Source: Agromyces humatus
GTDB lineage: Bacteria > Actinomycetota > Actinomycetes > Actinomycetales > Microbacteriaceae
Direction of reading: 5' to 3'
Length of the DNA stretch: 64,000 nucleotides
Assembly: GCF_021228295.1 (NCBI RefSeq)
Contig: NZ_JAJQPD010000007.1
Span: 186,001 to 250,000, forward strand
Part shown: piece by piece, positions 55,249 to 63,386 of the stretch
How positions within the stretch are numbered: position 1 is the first letter of the stretch
Layout: each line of letters opens with the position of its first letter
Translations under genes and position numbers: made by a program
The notes under the pieces: model-generated
Database searches by the model: none
Told to the model about the DNA's origin: nothing
What the model saw: only the letters and a program-made list of their open reading frames with translations

Positions 55249-56331
55249 TCAGGCCTCGATGCGGAAGGCGACGCGGGTGCCCCACGGGTCGGCAACCGTC
55301 AGCGCGGAATCCGTATGCTCGTAGCCGACGCCGGCCGCGTCGAGTCGGGCGACGAGCGCGTCGAGATCGGATGCCACGGGCACGACGACCTCGACCGAGC
55401 CGAGCCCGAGAGTCGTCTGGCGCGCTCCCGCACCCGCGCTGCCCCAGGTGTTCGCGGCGAGGTGGTGATGATAGCCGCCGGCCGACAGGAAGATCGCCCC
55501 GTCGGCCTCGGCCGTCACGGCGAAACCGAGCACGCCTTCGTAGAACTCGCGCGCGATGTCGAGGTCGCCGACCTTGAGGTGCACGTGGCCGACGTCGGCG
55601 ATGCCTGCCGTCTCGCCGTCGAGGTGCTCCTCGAGGAACGCATTCGGATCGAGCGCGGCGCTGCCCATCTGCACCTCGCCGTCCTGCCACACCCACTCGT
55701 TGCGGGGGCGGTCGACGTAGAGCTCCACGCCGTTGCCCTCGGGGTCGGCGAAGTAGAACGCGAGGCTCACGGCATGGTCGGCCGAGCCCTGGTAGGCCGA
55801 CGGGTACAGGCTCCCGACCCGCAGCAGGGCACGTGCCAGCGCGGGCTCATCGGGGAAGCGGATCGCGGTGTGGTACAGCCCGGCGTCGGCGGGGTTCGCG
55901 GTCGGGGCGTCGACACCGACCAGGCGGATGAGTTCCTCGGCCGAGGCGCCCGCATCGGCGTCGACGTCGGCTCCGAGCGCAACCGAGGGCTCGTCTTCGC
56001 TCAGCGGTACCAGGCCGACACCCCCGACGTAGAAGTCGGTCATCGCGTCGAGGTCGGCCGTGTGGAGTTCGACCGTACCCATCCGCGTGGCGCCGGCGAT
56101 GACGCTCTCCGCGGGCTCCTCACCCGTCGAACCCGCAGAGGCCGACGTCGGGGCCGCGCCGGATCCTCCGGCGAGCGCCACCATTCCCCAGACTCCGCCG
56201 CCCACGGCGAGCACGGCGGCGGCGGCTCCGACGACTCCGATCGTCCACGCGCGACGCGTGCGCGCGGGGCGGGCAGGGCGTGTGGGGCCGACGGAGGCAG
56301 GGCGGGATTCAGGTCTGCGAGTCACGCTCAC
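55249..56331 (-). CDS. Membrane-anchored two-domain VOC (glyoxalase/extradiol dioxygenase-like) protein
   Basis: 360 residues from the GTG at 56331. Residues 1-30 are basic, 31-54 form a membrane helix (IGVVGAAAAVLAVGGGVWGM), then a Ser/Ala/Glu linker. Two VOC modules follow: the first with VELHTADLDAMTDFY, LYHTAIRF and NGVELYVDRP (His, His, Glu metal ligands), the second with HVHLKVGDLDIAREFY and YHHHLAANTWG but a C-terminal TRVAFRIEA lacking the Glu. This resembles CatE-like catechol 2,3-dioxygenases, normally cytosolic, with an added anchor that would place the enzyme outside the membrane. No lipobox. A longer frame to 56547 is not supported. Confidence 0.82.
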   Translation of the reverse strand: MSVTRRPESRPASVGPTRPARPARTRRAWTIGVVGAAAAVLAVGGGVWGMVALAGGSGAAPTSASAGSTGEEPAESVIAGATRMGTVELHTADLDAMTDFYVGGVGLVPLSEDEPSVALGADVDADAGASAEELIRLVGVDAPTANPADAGLYHTAIRFPDEPALARALLRVGSLYPSAYQGSADHAVSLAFYFADPEGNGVELYVDRPRNEWVWQDGEVQMGSAALDPNAFLEEHLDGETAGIADVGHVHLKVGDLDIAREFYEGVLGFAVTAEADGAIFLSAGGYHHHLAANTWGSAGAGARQTTLGLGSVEVVVPVASDLDALVARLDAAGVGYEHTDSALTVADPWGTRVAFRIEA

Positions 56332-56474
56332 TTGCCAACGTCGTCGCGCGCATTTCCATTCCAATGCATGGACATTGGTGTTGATTTCATCGACACCGCA
56401 TGCCACCGACAGCCCCCTCGCGCGGACATCCGTCGATGACCTCCAACGGAGGCATCGAGCACTGCCCCCCGAAC

Positions 56475-56480
56475 TAGACT
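56475..56480 (+). promoter_or_regulatory. -10 box of the enoyl-CoA hydratase gene
   Basis: TAGACT ends eight bases before the ATG at 56489, with no Shine-Dalgarno; transcription would start one or two bases upstream of the codon. Confidence 0.45.
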
Positions 56481-56488
56481 CACCGACC

Positions 56489-57262
56489 ATGAGCGATGAC
56501 GCGATCCTGTTCGACGTGACCGATGGGCTCGCCCACCTCACCCTCAACCGGCCAGCTCGACTGAATGCCGTCGACCCCCATGCGATCGCCCTCTGGCAGC
56601 GCTATGCGCACGAGATCGCCGAACGCGACGACGTCCGCGCCGTGCTCTTCGACGCGAGCGGGCGTGCGTTCTGCGCGGGCGGCGACGTGCTCGCGATGTC
56701 GCGGCTCGCGGGGTCCGAACCCGACGCGGAACGGGTCATCCAATCGCTCGCCGATCAGATCCACGATGGGCATCGCACGCTGCGCGAGAGCGCGAAGCCG
56801 ATCGTCGCAGCGGTTCAGGGCCCGGTCGCCGGCGGCGGACTCGGCTTCATGCTCGTCGCCGACCTCATCGTCGCCGCCGAGGGCGCCACGTTCGCGAGCC
56901 GATATGCGGATGTCGCGCTGACGCCCGACTGCGGCGTGAGCACCCTGCTTCCCGAGGCCGTCGGCACCCGGCGCGCACTCGAGCTCACGCTCACCTCACG
57001 CACCTTGTCGGCGGCCGAGGCGCTCGAGTGGGGACTCGTCGCCGAGGTCGTGGCACCCGAGGCCCTCGCGGCGCGCGCCCGCGAGATCGCGCAGTCGTGG
57101 CTCGAGGGCGCGACAGCGGCCTTCGGTCAGGCCAAGCGACTCGTGCGCTCGGGGCTCGCGCGGCCGTTCCAGGACGCGCTCGACGACGAGGCCCGCACGA
57201 TCGCCGCCGCGTTCGTCACGCCCGAGGCGCAGGCCCGCATCGCCGCCTTCGCGAAGCGCTGA
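56489..57262 (+). CDS. Enoyl-CoA hydratase/isomerase family protein
   Basis: 257 residues, crotonase fold: LNRPARLNAVDP, the oxyanion-hole segments GRAFCAGGDVLAMS and VQGPVAGGGLGFMLVADLIVA, and the C-terminal helices ending ARIAAFAKR. The Glu at the usual first catalytic position is not evident (PVAGGGLGF), and Asp in TPDCGVST replaces the usual second Glu region, so it may be an isomerase or other crotonase rather than a classical hydratase. Alone and convergent with mmsA. Confidence 0.88.
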   Translation: MSDDAILFDVTDGLAHLTLNRPARLNAVDPHAIALWQRYAHEIAERDDVRAVLFDASGRAFCAGGDVLAMSRLAGSEPDAERVIQSLADQIHDGHRTLRESAKPIVAAVQGPVAGGGLGFMLVADLIVAAEGATFASRYADVALTPDCGVSTLLPEAVGTRRALELTLTSRTLSAAEALEWGLVAEVVAPEALAARAREIAQSWLEGATAAFGQAKRLVRSGLARPFQDALDDEARTIAAAFVTPEAQARIAAFAKR

Positions 57263-57284
57263 GCGGCGACCCGGGGCGGGCGCC

Positions 57285-58829
57285 TCAGTCGTGCTGCGGG
57301 AACCCCAGGTTGATGCCGCCGTGGCTCGGGTCGAGCCAGCGTGACGTGATCGCCTTCTCTTGCGTGTAGAAGTCGAACCCGCGCGCACCGTAGGCCTTGG
57401 CGTCGCCGAACAGCGAGTCCTTCCAGCCGCCGAAGGAGTGGTAGGCGACCGGCACCGGGATCGGCACGTTGATGCCGACCATGCCGACCGTCACCTCGCG
57501 CTGGAAGCGCCGCGCGGCGCCGCCGTCGTTCGTGAAGATCGCCGTGCCGTTGCCGTAGCGACTCGAGTTGATGAGCTCGAGGCCGTCTTCGTAGCCCTCG
57601 ACGCGAATGACCGACAGCACGGGCCCGAAGATCTCGTCGCGGTACACGGCCGACGAGGTCGGCACCTTGTCGACCAGGGTCGGCCCCATCCAGAATCCGT
57701 CGGGGTCGCCGTCGACGTCAGGGTCGCGTCCGTCGACGACCACGTCGGCGCCGTCGGATGCCGCGACGTCGAGGTAGCCCGCGACCTTGTCACGGTGCTC
57801 GCGCGTGATCAGGGGACCCATGTCGCACCCGCGCGTTCCGTCACCGGTCTTCAGCCGGGCCATGCGCTCGGCCACCTTCGCGACGAACTCGTCGGCGATC
57901 GTATCGACCGCGAGCACCGCCGAGATCGCCATGCAGCGCTCGCCCGCCGAGCCGAAGCCGGCGTTGACCGCCGCATCGGCCGCGAGGTCGAGGTCGGCGT
58001 CGGGCAGCACGAGCATGTGGTTCTTCGCGCCGCCGAGCGCCTGCACGCGCTTGCCGTTGGCCGTCGCGGTCGAGTAGATGTACTGCGCGATCGGGGTCGA
58101 CCCGACGAACGAGATCGAGCGCACCGTGGGGTGGTGCAGCAGCGCGTCGACCGCGACCTTGTCGCCGTGCACCACGTTCAGCACGCCGTCGGGCAGCCCT
58201 GCCTCTTTCATGAGCTTCGCGAGCCAGACGGCGGCGCTCGGATCCTTCTCGGACGGCTTCAGCACGACCGTGTTGCCGGTCGCGATCGCGAGCGGGAAGA
58301 ACCACAGCGGCACCATGGCCGGGAAGTTGAACGGCGAGATGATGCCCACCACGCCCACCGGCTGGCGGGTCGTGTACACGTCGATGCCCGTCGAGACGTT
58401 CTCGCTGTACTCGCCCTTGGTGTAGCCGGGCATGGCACACGCGAGTTCGACGACCTCGAGTCCGCGTGCGATCTCACCGGCGGCATCGCTGAGCACCTTG
58501 CCGTGCTCGCTCGTGAGGATCGCGGCGAGCTCGTCGGTGCGACCGGCGAGCAGCTCGCGGAACGTGAACATCACCGCCTGCCGCTTCGCGATCGACGTGT
58601 CGCGCCATGCGGGGAACGCGCGGGCCGCGGCCTGCACGGCCGCGTCGACGTCTTCGGTGGACGCGAAGCGCACGCGCTTCTGCTCGACGCCGAGTGCAGG
58701 GTTGTAGACGGGCCCGCTGCGATCGGATGACCCGGTGACGGATGCCCCGTCGATCCAGTGGTCGACCGTTGCGGCGCCCGATGTGTGGGTTTCGGTCGGT
58801 GTCTGTGCTTGTTGAGCGGTTTGGCTCAT
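57285..58829 (-). CDS. mmsA: CoA-acylating (methyl)malonate-semialdehyde dehydrogenase
   Basis: 514 residues. Catalytic Cys299 in GFGSAGERCMAIS; the usual general-base Glu is replaced by the Asn of GGAKNHMLV (Asn270), the hallmark of CoA-dependent MMSDH enzymes. It converts malonate semialdehyde to acetyl-CoA (or methylmalonate semialdehyde to propionyl-CoA), with NAD+ and CO2 release. Three bases after the aminotransferase gene, so beta-alanine degradation is the likely role, with valine or inositol catabolism as alternatives. Confidence 0.94.
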   Translation of the reverse strand: MSQTAQQAQTPTETHTSGAATVDHWIDGASVTGSSDRSGPVYNPALGVEQKRVRFASTEDVDAAVQAAARAFPAWRDTSIAKRQAVMFTFRELLAGRTDELAAILTSEHGKVLSDAAGEIARGLEVVELACAMPGYTKGEYSENVSTGIDVYTTRQPVGVVGIISPFNFPAMVPLWFFPLAIATGNTVVLKPSEKDPSAAVWLAKLMKEAGLPDGVLNVVHGDKVAVDALLHHPTVRSISFVGSTPIAQYIYSTATANGKRVQALGGAKNHMLVLPDADLDLAADAAVNAGFGSAGERCMAISAVLAVDTIADEFVAKVAERMARLKTGDGTRGCDMGPLITREHRDKVAGYLDVAASDGADVVVDGRDPDVDGDPDGFWMGPTLVDKVPTSSAVYRDEIFGPVLSVIRVEGYEDGLELINSSRYGNGTAIFTNDGGAARRFQREVTVGMVGINVPIPVPVAYHSFGGWKDSLFGDAKAYGARGFDFYTQEKAITSRWLDPSHGGINLGFPQHD

Positions 58830-58832
58830 GAG

Positions 58833-60161
58833 TCAGCCCTCTCCTTCGAGTGCGGTGCTCAATACTTCATCGTAGATCGCCATGGCGTCGGCGACCTCTT
58901 CTGCCGTGACCACGCACGGCGGCACCACGTGGATTCGGTTCTCCATCACGAACGGCAGCAGGCCGCGCCCGACGAGCGCGGACTTGAGCCGCCCCATCGC
59001 CGCGGCGGGCAGCGGTTCGCGGGTCTTGCGGTCCGTGACGAGCTCCATCGCCCAGAACACGCCCTCGCCACGCACCTCGCCGATGGCCTCATGCCGCTCG
59101 GTGAGGTCTTCGAGCGCGGGCCCGATCGACTCGGCGCCGATCTCACGGGCATGCTCGACGATGCTCTCGGACTCCATCGCGTCGAGGGTCGCGACGATCG
59201 ACGCCATCGCGAGCGGATGGCCGGAGTAGGTCAGCCCGCCGGGGAACACGCGGTCGTCGAACGTGGCGGCGATCGGGTCGGAGATGACCACGCCGCCCGC
59301 GGGCACGTACCCCGAGTTCACGCCCTTCGCGAAGGTGATCAGGTCGGGGCGCACGTCGTAGCCGTCGAACGCGAACCAGCGGCCGCTGCGACCGAAGCCG
59401 CACATCACCTCGTCGAGGATCAGCATGATGCCGTGGCGGTCGCACAGCTCGCGAACCCCGGCGAGATAGCCGGGAGGCGGCAGCATGATGCCGGCCGTGC
59501 CCGGGATGGTCTCGAGCAGCACGGCCGCGATCGATGACGGCCCCTCGGACTCGATGACCCGGCGCAGGTGGCGCAGGGCGCGCTCGGACTCCTCTTCTGG
59601 GGTCGATGCCCAGAACTCCGAGCGGTAGAGGTAGGGCCCGAAGAAGTGCACGTGCGCGCGGGCGAACTCATTGGGCACGCGACGCCAGTCACCGGTCGCG
59701 ACGACCGCGGCGCCCGTGTTGCCGTGGTACGAGCGGTAGGTCGACAGGATCTTGTCTCGTCCCGTGTGCAGCCGCGCCATGCGGATCGCGTTCTCGTTGG
59801 CGTCGGCGCCGCCGTTCGTGAAGAACACCTTGTGGAATCCGGATGGCGCGCGCGCCACGATTCGCTTCGCGGCTTCGCCGCGCGCGAGGTTCACCGTCGA
59901 CGGCGCGATGGTCGTCAGCAGCTCGGCCTGTTCGCGGATCGCCTGCACGACCGCCGGATGCTGGTGCCCGATGTTGACGTTCACGAGCTGGCTCGAGAAG
60001 TCGAGGTACTCGCGCCCGGAGTGGTCCCAGACCCGGGAACCCCGGCCGCTCGCGACGGTCAGCGTCGAGTGCTGCGACTGCGCCGACCAGGAGTGGAAGA
60101 CGTGCTCGTTGTCGAGCTCGCGCGCGAGTTCGTCGAGGCCCTCGGTGAGGCTGTCGGTCAT
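58833..60161 (-). CDS. Class III (omega-amino acid) aminotransferase
   Basis: 442 residues. PLP-binding Lys279 in DLITFAKGVNSGY, Asp250 in LILDEVMCGFGRSGRW, and NGGADANENAIRMAR are present. Class III enzymes of this subgroup act on omega-amino acids such as beta-alanine with pyruvate or 2-oxoglutarate. It is followed by mmsA (3 bp) and preceded by an ABC importer, so beta-alanine to malonate semialdehyde is the best guess. AAAGG ribosome binding site upstream of the ATG. Confidence 0.92.
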   Translation of the reverse strand: MTDSLTEGLDELARELDNEHVFHSWSAQSQHSTLTVASGRGSRVWDHSGREYLDFSSQLVNVNIGHQHPAVVQAIREQAELLTTIAPSTVNLARGEAAKRIVARAPSGFHKVFFTNGGADANENAIRMARLHTGRDKILSTYRSYHGNTGAAVVATGDWRRVPNEFARAHVHFFGPYLYRSEFWASTPEEESERALRHLRRVIESEGPSSIAAVLLETIPGTAGIMLPPPGYLAGVRELCDRHGIMLILDEVMCGFGRSGRWFAFDGYDVRPDLITFAKGVNSGYVPAGGVVISDPIAATFDDRVFPGGLTYSGHPLAMASIVATLDAMESESIVEHAREIGAESIGPALEDLTERHEAIGEVRGEGVFWAMELVTDRKTREPLPAAAMGRLKSALVGRGLLPFVMENRIHVVPPCVVTAEEVADAMAIYDEVLSTALEGEG

Positions 60162-60190
60162 GGCTTCGCTGCCTTTCTGTGTGTCGTCGT

Positions 60191-60282
60191 GGGTTGAGGA
60201 GCGCCACGCGAAGCGCGACGCGTCTCGAAGCCATCAGTGCGGCATCCGGTCTCGAGACGGCGCGGCGCGCCTCCTCAACCCA
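60191..60282. repeat. Full copy of the inverted-repeat element between SBP and aminotransferase genes
   Basis: Arms GGGTTGAGGAGCGCC...CGTCTCGAAGCC and GGTCTCGAGACGGCG...CTCCTCAACCC, 92 bp in all. It lies inside the predicted transcription unit, nine bases after the substrate-binding-protein stop and 29 before the aminotransferase ATG, so it may split the operon or stabilise the upstream mRNA. Confidence 0.8.
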
Positions 60283-60291
60283 CGAGCATTG

Positions 60292-61449
60292 TCAGTTGCC
60301 GCCCTCGGCGAGTTCGACGTCGATCGGTTCGAAGCCCTCGCCGGTGACGTCGACGCCGTCGGCCTCGAGCGCCTCGAGCGCCTGTGAGATGTAGTCGTTC
60401 GACCACGCCGTCGCCGGCGGCTCCTCGGTGATCGGGCTCGCGCCGGCCTCGTTGACGGCGCTGAGGGCGCCCTCGACGGTGGCGTTCCAGGCGGCCTCGT
60501 CGATCATGCCGACGCCATCGGGAGCGGGCCAGATGAGCTTGTTGGTCTCGTTGACCATCCAGAGCTCGTGGCTCGGGCCCCAGCCGGAACCCTCGGCGAT
60601 CGTGATGTCAGAAGCCTCCTGCGGGTTGTCGGCGGCGTACACCCAGCCCTTGATGACAGCCTTGAGGAAGGCGACCGTCGTCTCTTGATAGGCCTCGTCG
60701 CTCTCGAGCCGTTCGGTGTCGGCCCAGATCGCGTCCTGCAGCATGGCGCCGACCGTGTCCTGATAGCTGATGACGTTGAAGTCGTCGGGCTGGTAGAGCT
60801 CGCCCGTGTCGGGGTTCACCGACTCCAGCAGCTGCGCGTACTCGTTGTAGGTCATCGCCTGCGCCGCATCGATGTCGCCCTGCAGGAAGGCGTTCATGTT
60901 GAAGTCCTGCGTGATGATCTGCACGGTCGACGAGTCGAGGCCCTCGGCGGCCATCGCCGCGAAGATCTCCCACTCGTTGCCGAAGCCCCACGAACCGATC
61001 TTCTTGCCCTCGAAGTCGGCGACCGAGTCGATGCCCGAGTCGGCCCACGACACCTGCAGGGTGCCCGAGCGCTGGAAGATCTGGGCGATGTTCGTGAGGT
61101 TCGCGCCGGCTTCGATCGATCCGAGCACCTTCGGCACCCATGCGATCGCGTAGTCGACGTCGCCGTTGGCGAGCGCGTCTTGGGGGACGATGTCGCCGCC
61201 CGAGGGGATGATCTCGACCTCCAGCCCCTCCTCCTCGAAGTAGCCCTGGTCGACCGCCGCGAAGTAGCCCGCGAACTGCCCCTGCGGCAGCCACTGGAGC
61301 TGGAGCTTCACCGGCGTGAGCTCGCCGCCGTCGGTGCCGCCGTCGGTCGCGCCGGTTCCGTCGCCGGATGCCGTACACGCGGTGAGGGCGAGCGCTGCCG
61401 CGAGGGCGATGCCCCCGATCGTCGCGAAGCGACGTCTGCTGTGGTTCAT
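60292..61449 (-). CDS. ABC substrate-binding lipoprotein, NMT1/THI5-like
   Basis: 385 residues. Lipoprotein signal with lipobox LTAC (Cys about 26), a Gly/Asp/Thr linker, then the NMT1/SsuA-type binding domain (KLQLQWLPQGQFAGYFAAVDQGYFEEEGLEVEI across its start). This class binds pyrimidine precursors, sulfonates or similar small ligands. With the two permeases and ATPase upstream and beta-alanine enzymes downstream, uracil, thymine or a hydropyrimidine/ureido acid is a reasonable guess. GGGACTGAC precedes the ATG. Confidence 0.92.
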   Translation of the reverse strand: MNHSRRRFATIGGIALAAALALTACTASGDGTGATDGGTDGGELTPVKLQLQWLPQGQFAGYFAAVDQGYFEEEGLEVEIIPSGGDIVPQDALANGDVDYAIAWVPKVLGSIEAGANLTNIAQIFQRSGTLQVSWADSGIDSVADFEGKKIGSWGFGNEWEIFAAMAAEGLDSSTVQIITQDFNMNAFLQGDIDAAQAMTYNEYAQLLESVNPDTGELYQPDDFNVISYQDTVGAMLQDAIWADTERLESDEAYQETTVAFLKAVIKGWVYAADNPQEASDITIAEGSGWGPSHELWMVNETNKLIWPAPDGVGMIDEAAWNATVEGALSAVNEAGASPITEEPPATAWSNDYISQALEALEADGVDVTGEGFEPIDVELAEGGN

Positions 61450-61530
61450 GTCAGTCCCCTTCTCTGTGCTTTCGTGTGCGTTCGTGGTGCCTGGTGCCGT
61501 TCCCGCGCCTGGCGGGGACGCTTTCTCGTT

Positions 61531-61596
61531 CCGGGGGTGCTTTCGCGCCAGAATCACGCCTCTGAGCACCTCGAGATGGCGCGAAAGCACCCCCGG
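61531..61596. promoter_or_regulatory. Long intercistronic hairpin before the substrate-binding protein gene
   Basis: A perfect 19-bp stem, CCGGGGGTGCTTTCGCGCC (61531-61549) with its complement (61578-61596), around a 28-base loop. It lies between the permease gene and the more strongly needed binding-protein gene, a place where mRNA processing or partial termination commonly tunes subunit ratios. Confidence 0.8.
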
Positions 61597-61632
61597 AAGG
61601 GAAATGCGGGTGCGAGCGGCGGGTCGAGGGCG

Positions 61633-62445
61633 TCATCGCGCGACTCCTGCCGGCCGGCCGCGCTGCACGAGCCGTTCGAGGCCGAGCGTCGCGAGATAGA
61701 AGATGAGGCCGAGCACGATGGATGCCACCACGTAGGCCCAGGCGCGGGCGTACGCGCTCGAGGCGGCCGAGGTCGAGATGAGTGCGCCGAGCCCGCCGCG
61801 CGGACCGCCGAAGTACTCGGCGACCAGCGCGGAGATCACCGCGAGCGACGAGGCGATGCGGATGCCGGTGAGGATGAACGGCCGGGCCGTGGGCAGCGTG
61901 AGCGTGCGCAGCACCTGACTCGAGTTCGCCGCGTACGCCTTCATCAGATCGCGATGCACGGGCGTCGTCTGCCGGAATCCGCGCAGCGTGTTGAGGAACA
62001 CCGGAACGAACGAGGCGATGCCGGCGATCGCCTGGCGGCCGAACTGGCTGTCGGCGCCGAACATCGAGTTGAGCACGGGCGCCAGCGCGACGATCGGCAC
62101 GACGGCGAGGGCCGCGACGACGGGCGCGCTCATGCGGTCGATGACCTTCCATCGTGCGGCGAGCGCCGCGAGCGCGATGCCGAGGATCGAGCCGAACACG
62201 AGTCCGACGAGCGCGTTGGTGCCGGTGATGAGGGTCGCCTGCACGATCGACGGCCAGTAGGCGATGAATTCCTCGACGATCGAGGCCGGGCTCGGCAGCA
62301 GGTAGTCGGACACCCCGACGACGCTCACCAGGAACTGCCAGATGCCGAGCACGATGAGCCCGACCGTGATCGGCGCGACGACGCGCAGCGTGGACTCCGT
62401 GCGAAGACTCATGCGTCCTCGCCCGGTCGCGGCGACGGTCGACAT
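61633..62445 (-). CDS. ABC transporter permease
   Basis: 270 residues, six membrane helices and the EAA loop motif in the MKAYAANSSQVLRTLTLPTA region, the SsuC/TauC type. ATG at 62445 overlaps the ATPase stop (TGATG). Partner of a second permease gene at the window edge; two different permeases make a heterodimeric importer. Confidence 0.93.
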   Translation of the reverse strand: MSTVAATGRGRMSLRTESTLRVVAPITVGLIVLGIWQFLVSVVGVSDYLLPSPASIVEEFIAYWPSIVQATLITGTNALVGLVFGSILGIALAALAARWKVIDRMSAPVVAALAVVPIVALAPVLNSMFGADSQFGRQAIAGIASFVPVFLNTLRGFRQTTPVHRDLMKAYAANSSQVLRTLTLPTARPFILTGIRIASSLAVISALVAEYFGGPRGGLGALISTSAASSAYARAWAYVVASIVLGLIFYLATLGLERLVQRGRPAGVAR

Positions 62446-63386
62446 CAGCGGGTCTCCACTCCGCGCGGGCCGGCCGTGACCGGCGTCTCGCCGTGCAGCG
62501 CCTCGCGCACGGCGGTCACCATCTCGAAGAAGCCGCGCTCCTCGCGGAGCTCCTCGGTGCGGGCGGCACGGCGCGTGTCGACGCCCAGCCGCATCGGCAC
62601 GATCTCGCGGATGCGCCCCGGCCGCGGCGACATGACGACGACACGATCGGAGAGGAACACCGCCTCGGGGATCGAGTGGGTCACGAACACGACCGCGGCG
62701 CCCGTCTCAGCGGCGATTCGCACGAGCTCGGCCTGCATCTTCTCGCGGGTCATCTCGTCGAGGGCGCCGAACGGCTCGTCCATGAGCAGCAGCCGCGGCT
62801 GCTCGGCGAGCGATCGGGCGATGGCGACGCGTTGCTGCATGCCGCCCGAGAGCTGGTCGGGGTAGCGGTCGGCGAAGTCCGAGAGTCCGACCATGTCGAG
62901 CAGCTCGGCGACACGACCGCTGCGAGCGGCGGATGCCACTCCGTGGAGTTCGAGCGGCAGTGCGACGTTCGCGGCCACGGTTCGCCACGGCAGCAGGCCG
63001 GCGGACTGGAACGCGATGCCGTACTCCTGGTCGAGCCGGGCCTGCTTCGCCGTCTTGCCGAACACCGAGACCGTGCCCGCGCTCGGCGCGTCGAGGTCGG
63101 CGATGAGGCGCATGAGCGTCGACTTGCCGCACCCGCTCGGGCCGATGAGCGACACGAACTCCCCCGCCGCCACCGTGAGGTCGATGGCGTCGAGCGCCTG
63201 CACGTGCCCCGACGTCGTCTCGAAGATCTTGTCGACGCCGCGCACCTCGACCGCGGTCGTCCCCGCGGGTTGAGGAGGCGCGCCAGCGCCGTCTCGAATC
63301 CCTGCCGCCGCAGCATCCGGGTTTCGAGACGCTGGTCTCGACCCACCGCCTGCGTCGCTCCTCAACCCACCGTCGCCATCCGTCAT
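62445..63386 (-). CDS. ABC transporter ATP-binding protein with repeat-encoded N-terminus
   Basis: 313 residues from the ATG at 63386, which overlaps the upstream permease stop (ATGA). Walker A GPSGCGKST, Q-loop FQSAGLLPW, signature LSGGMQQR, Walker B LLLMDEPFGALD, H-loop VTHS; SsuB/TauB type. Residues about 7-41 (RSDAGGGSRPAS...GAGAPPQPAG) are encoded by a complete copy of the inverted-repeat element and have no counterpart in the family; the real domain starts at VEVRGVDKIF. Either the element inserted in frame or the true start is a later codon, but the overlap with the permease argues for translation through it. Confidence 0.92.
   Translation of the reverse strand: MTDGDGGLRSDAGGGSRPASRNPDAAAAGIRDGAGAPPQPAGTTAVEVRGVDKIFETTSGHVQALDAIDLTVAAGEFVSLIGPSGCGKSTLMRLIADLDAPSAGTVSVFGKTAKQARLDQEYGIAFQSAGLLPWRTVAANVALPLELHGVASAARSGRVAELLDMVGLSDFADRYPDQLSGGMQQRVAIARSLAEQPRLLLMDEPFGALDEMTREKMQAELVRIAAETGAAVVFVTHSIPEAVFLSDRVVVMSPRPGRIREIVPMRLGVDTRRAARTEELREERGFFEMVTAVREALHGETPVTAGPRGVETR
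63267..63368. repeat. Full copy of the inverted-repeat element inside the ABC ATPase gene
   Basis: 102 bp, arms GGGTTGAGGAGGCGC...CGTCTCGAATCC and GGTTTCGAGACGCTGG...CTCCTCAACCC. It lies wholly within the coding frame, 18 bases after the ATG, and introduces no stop. Confidence 0.85.
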
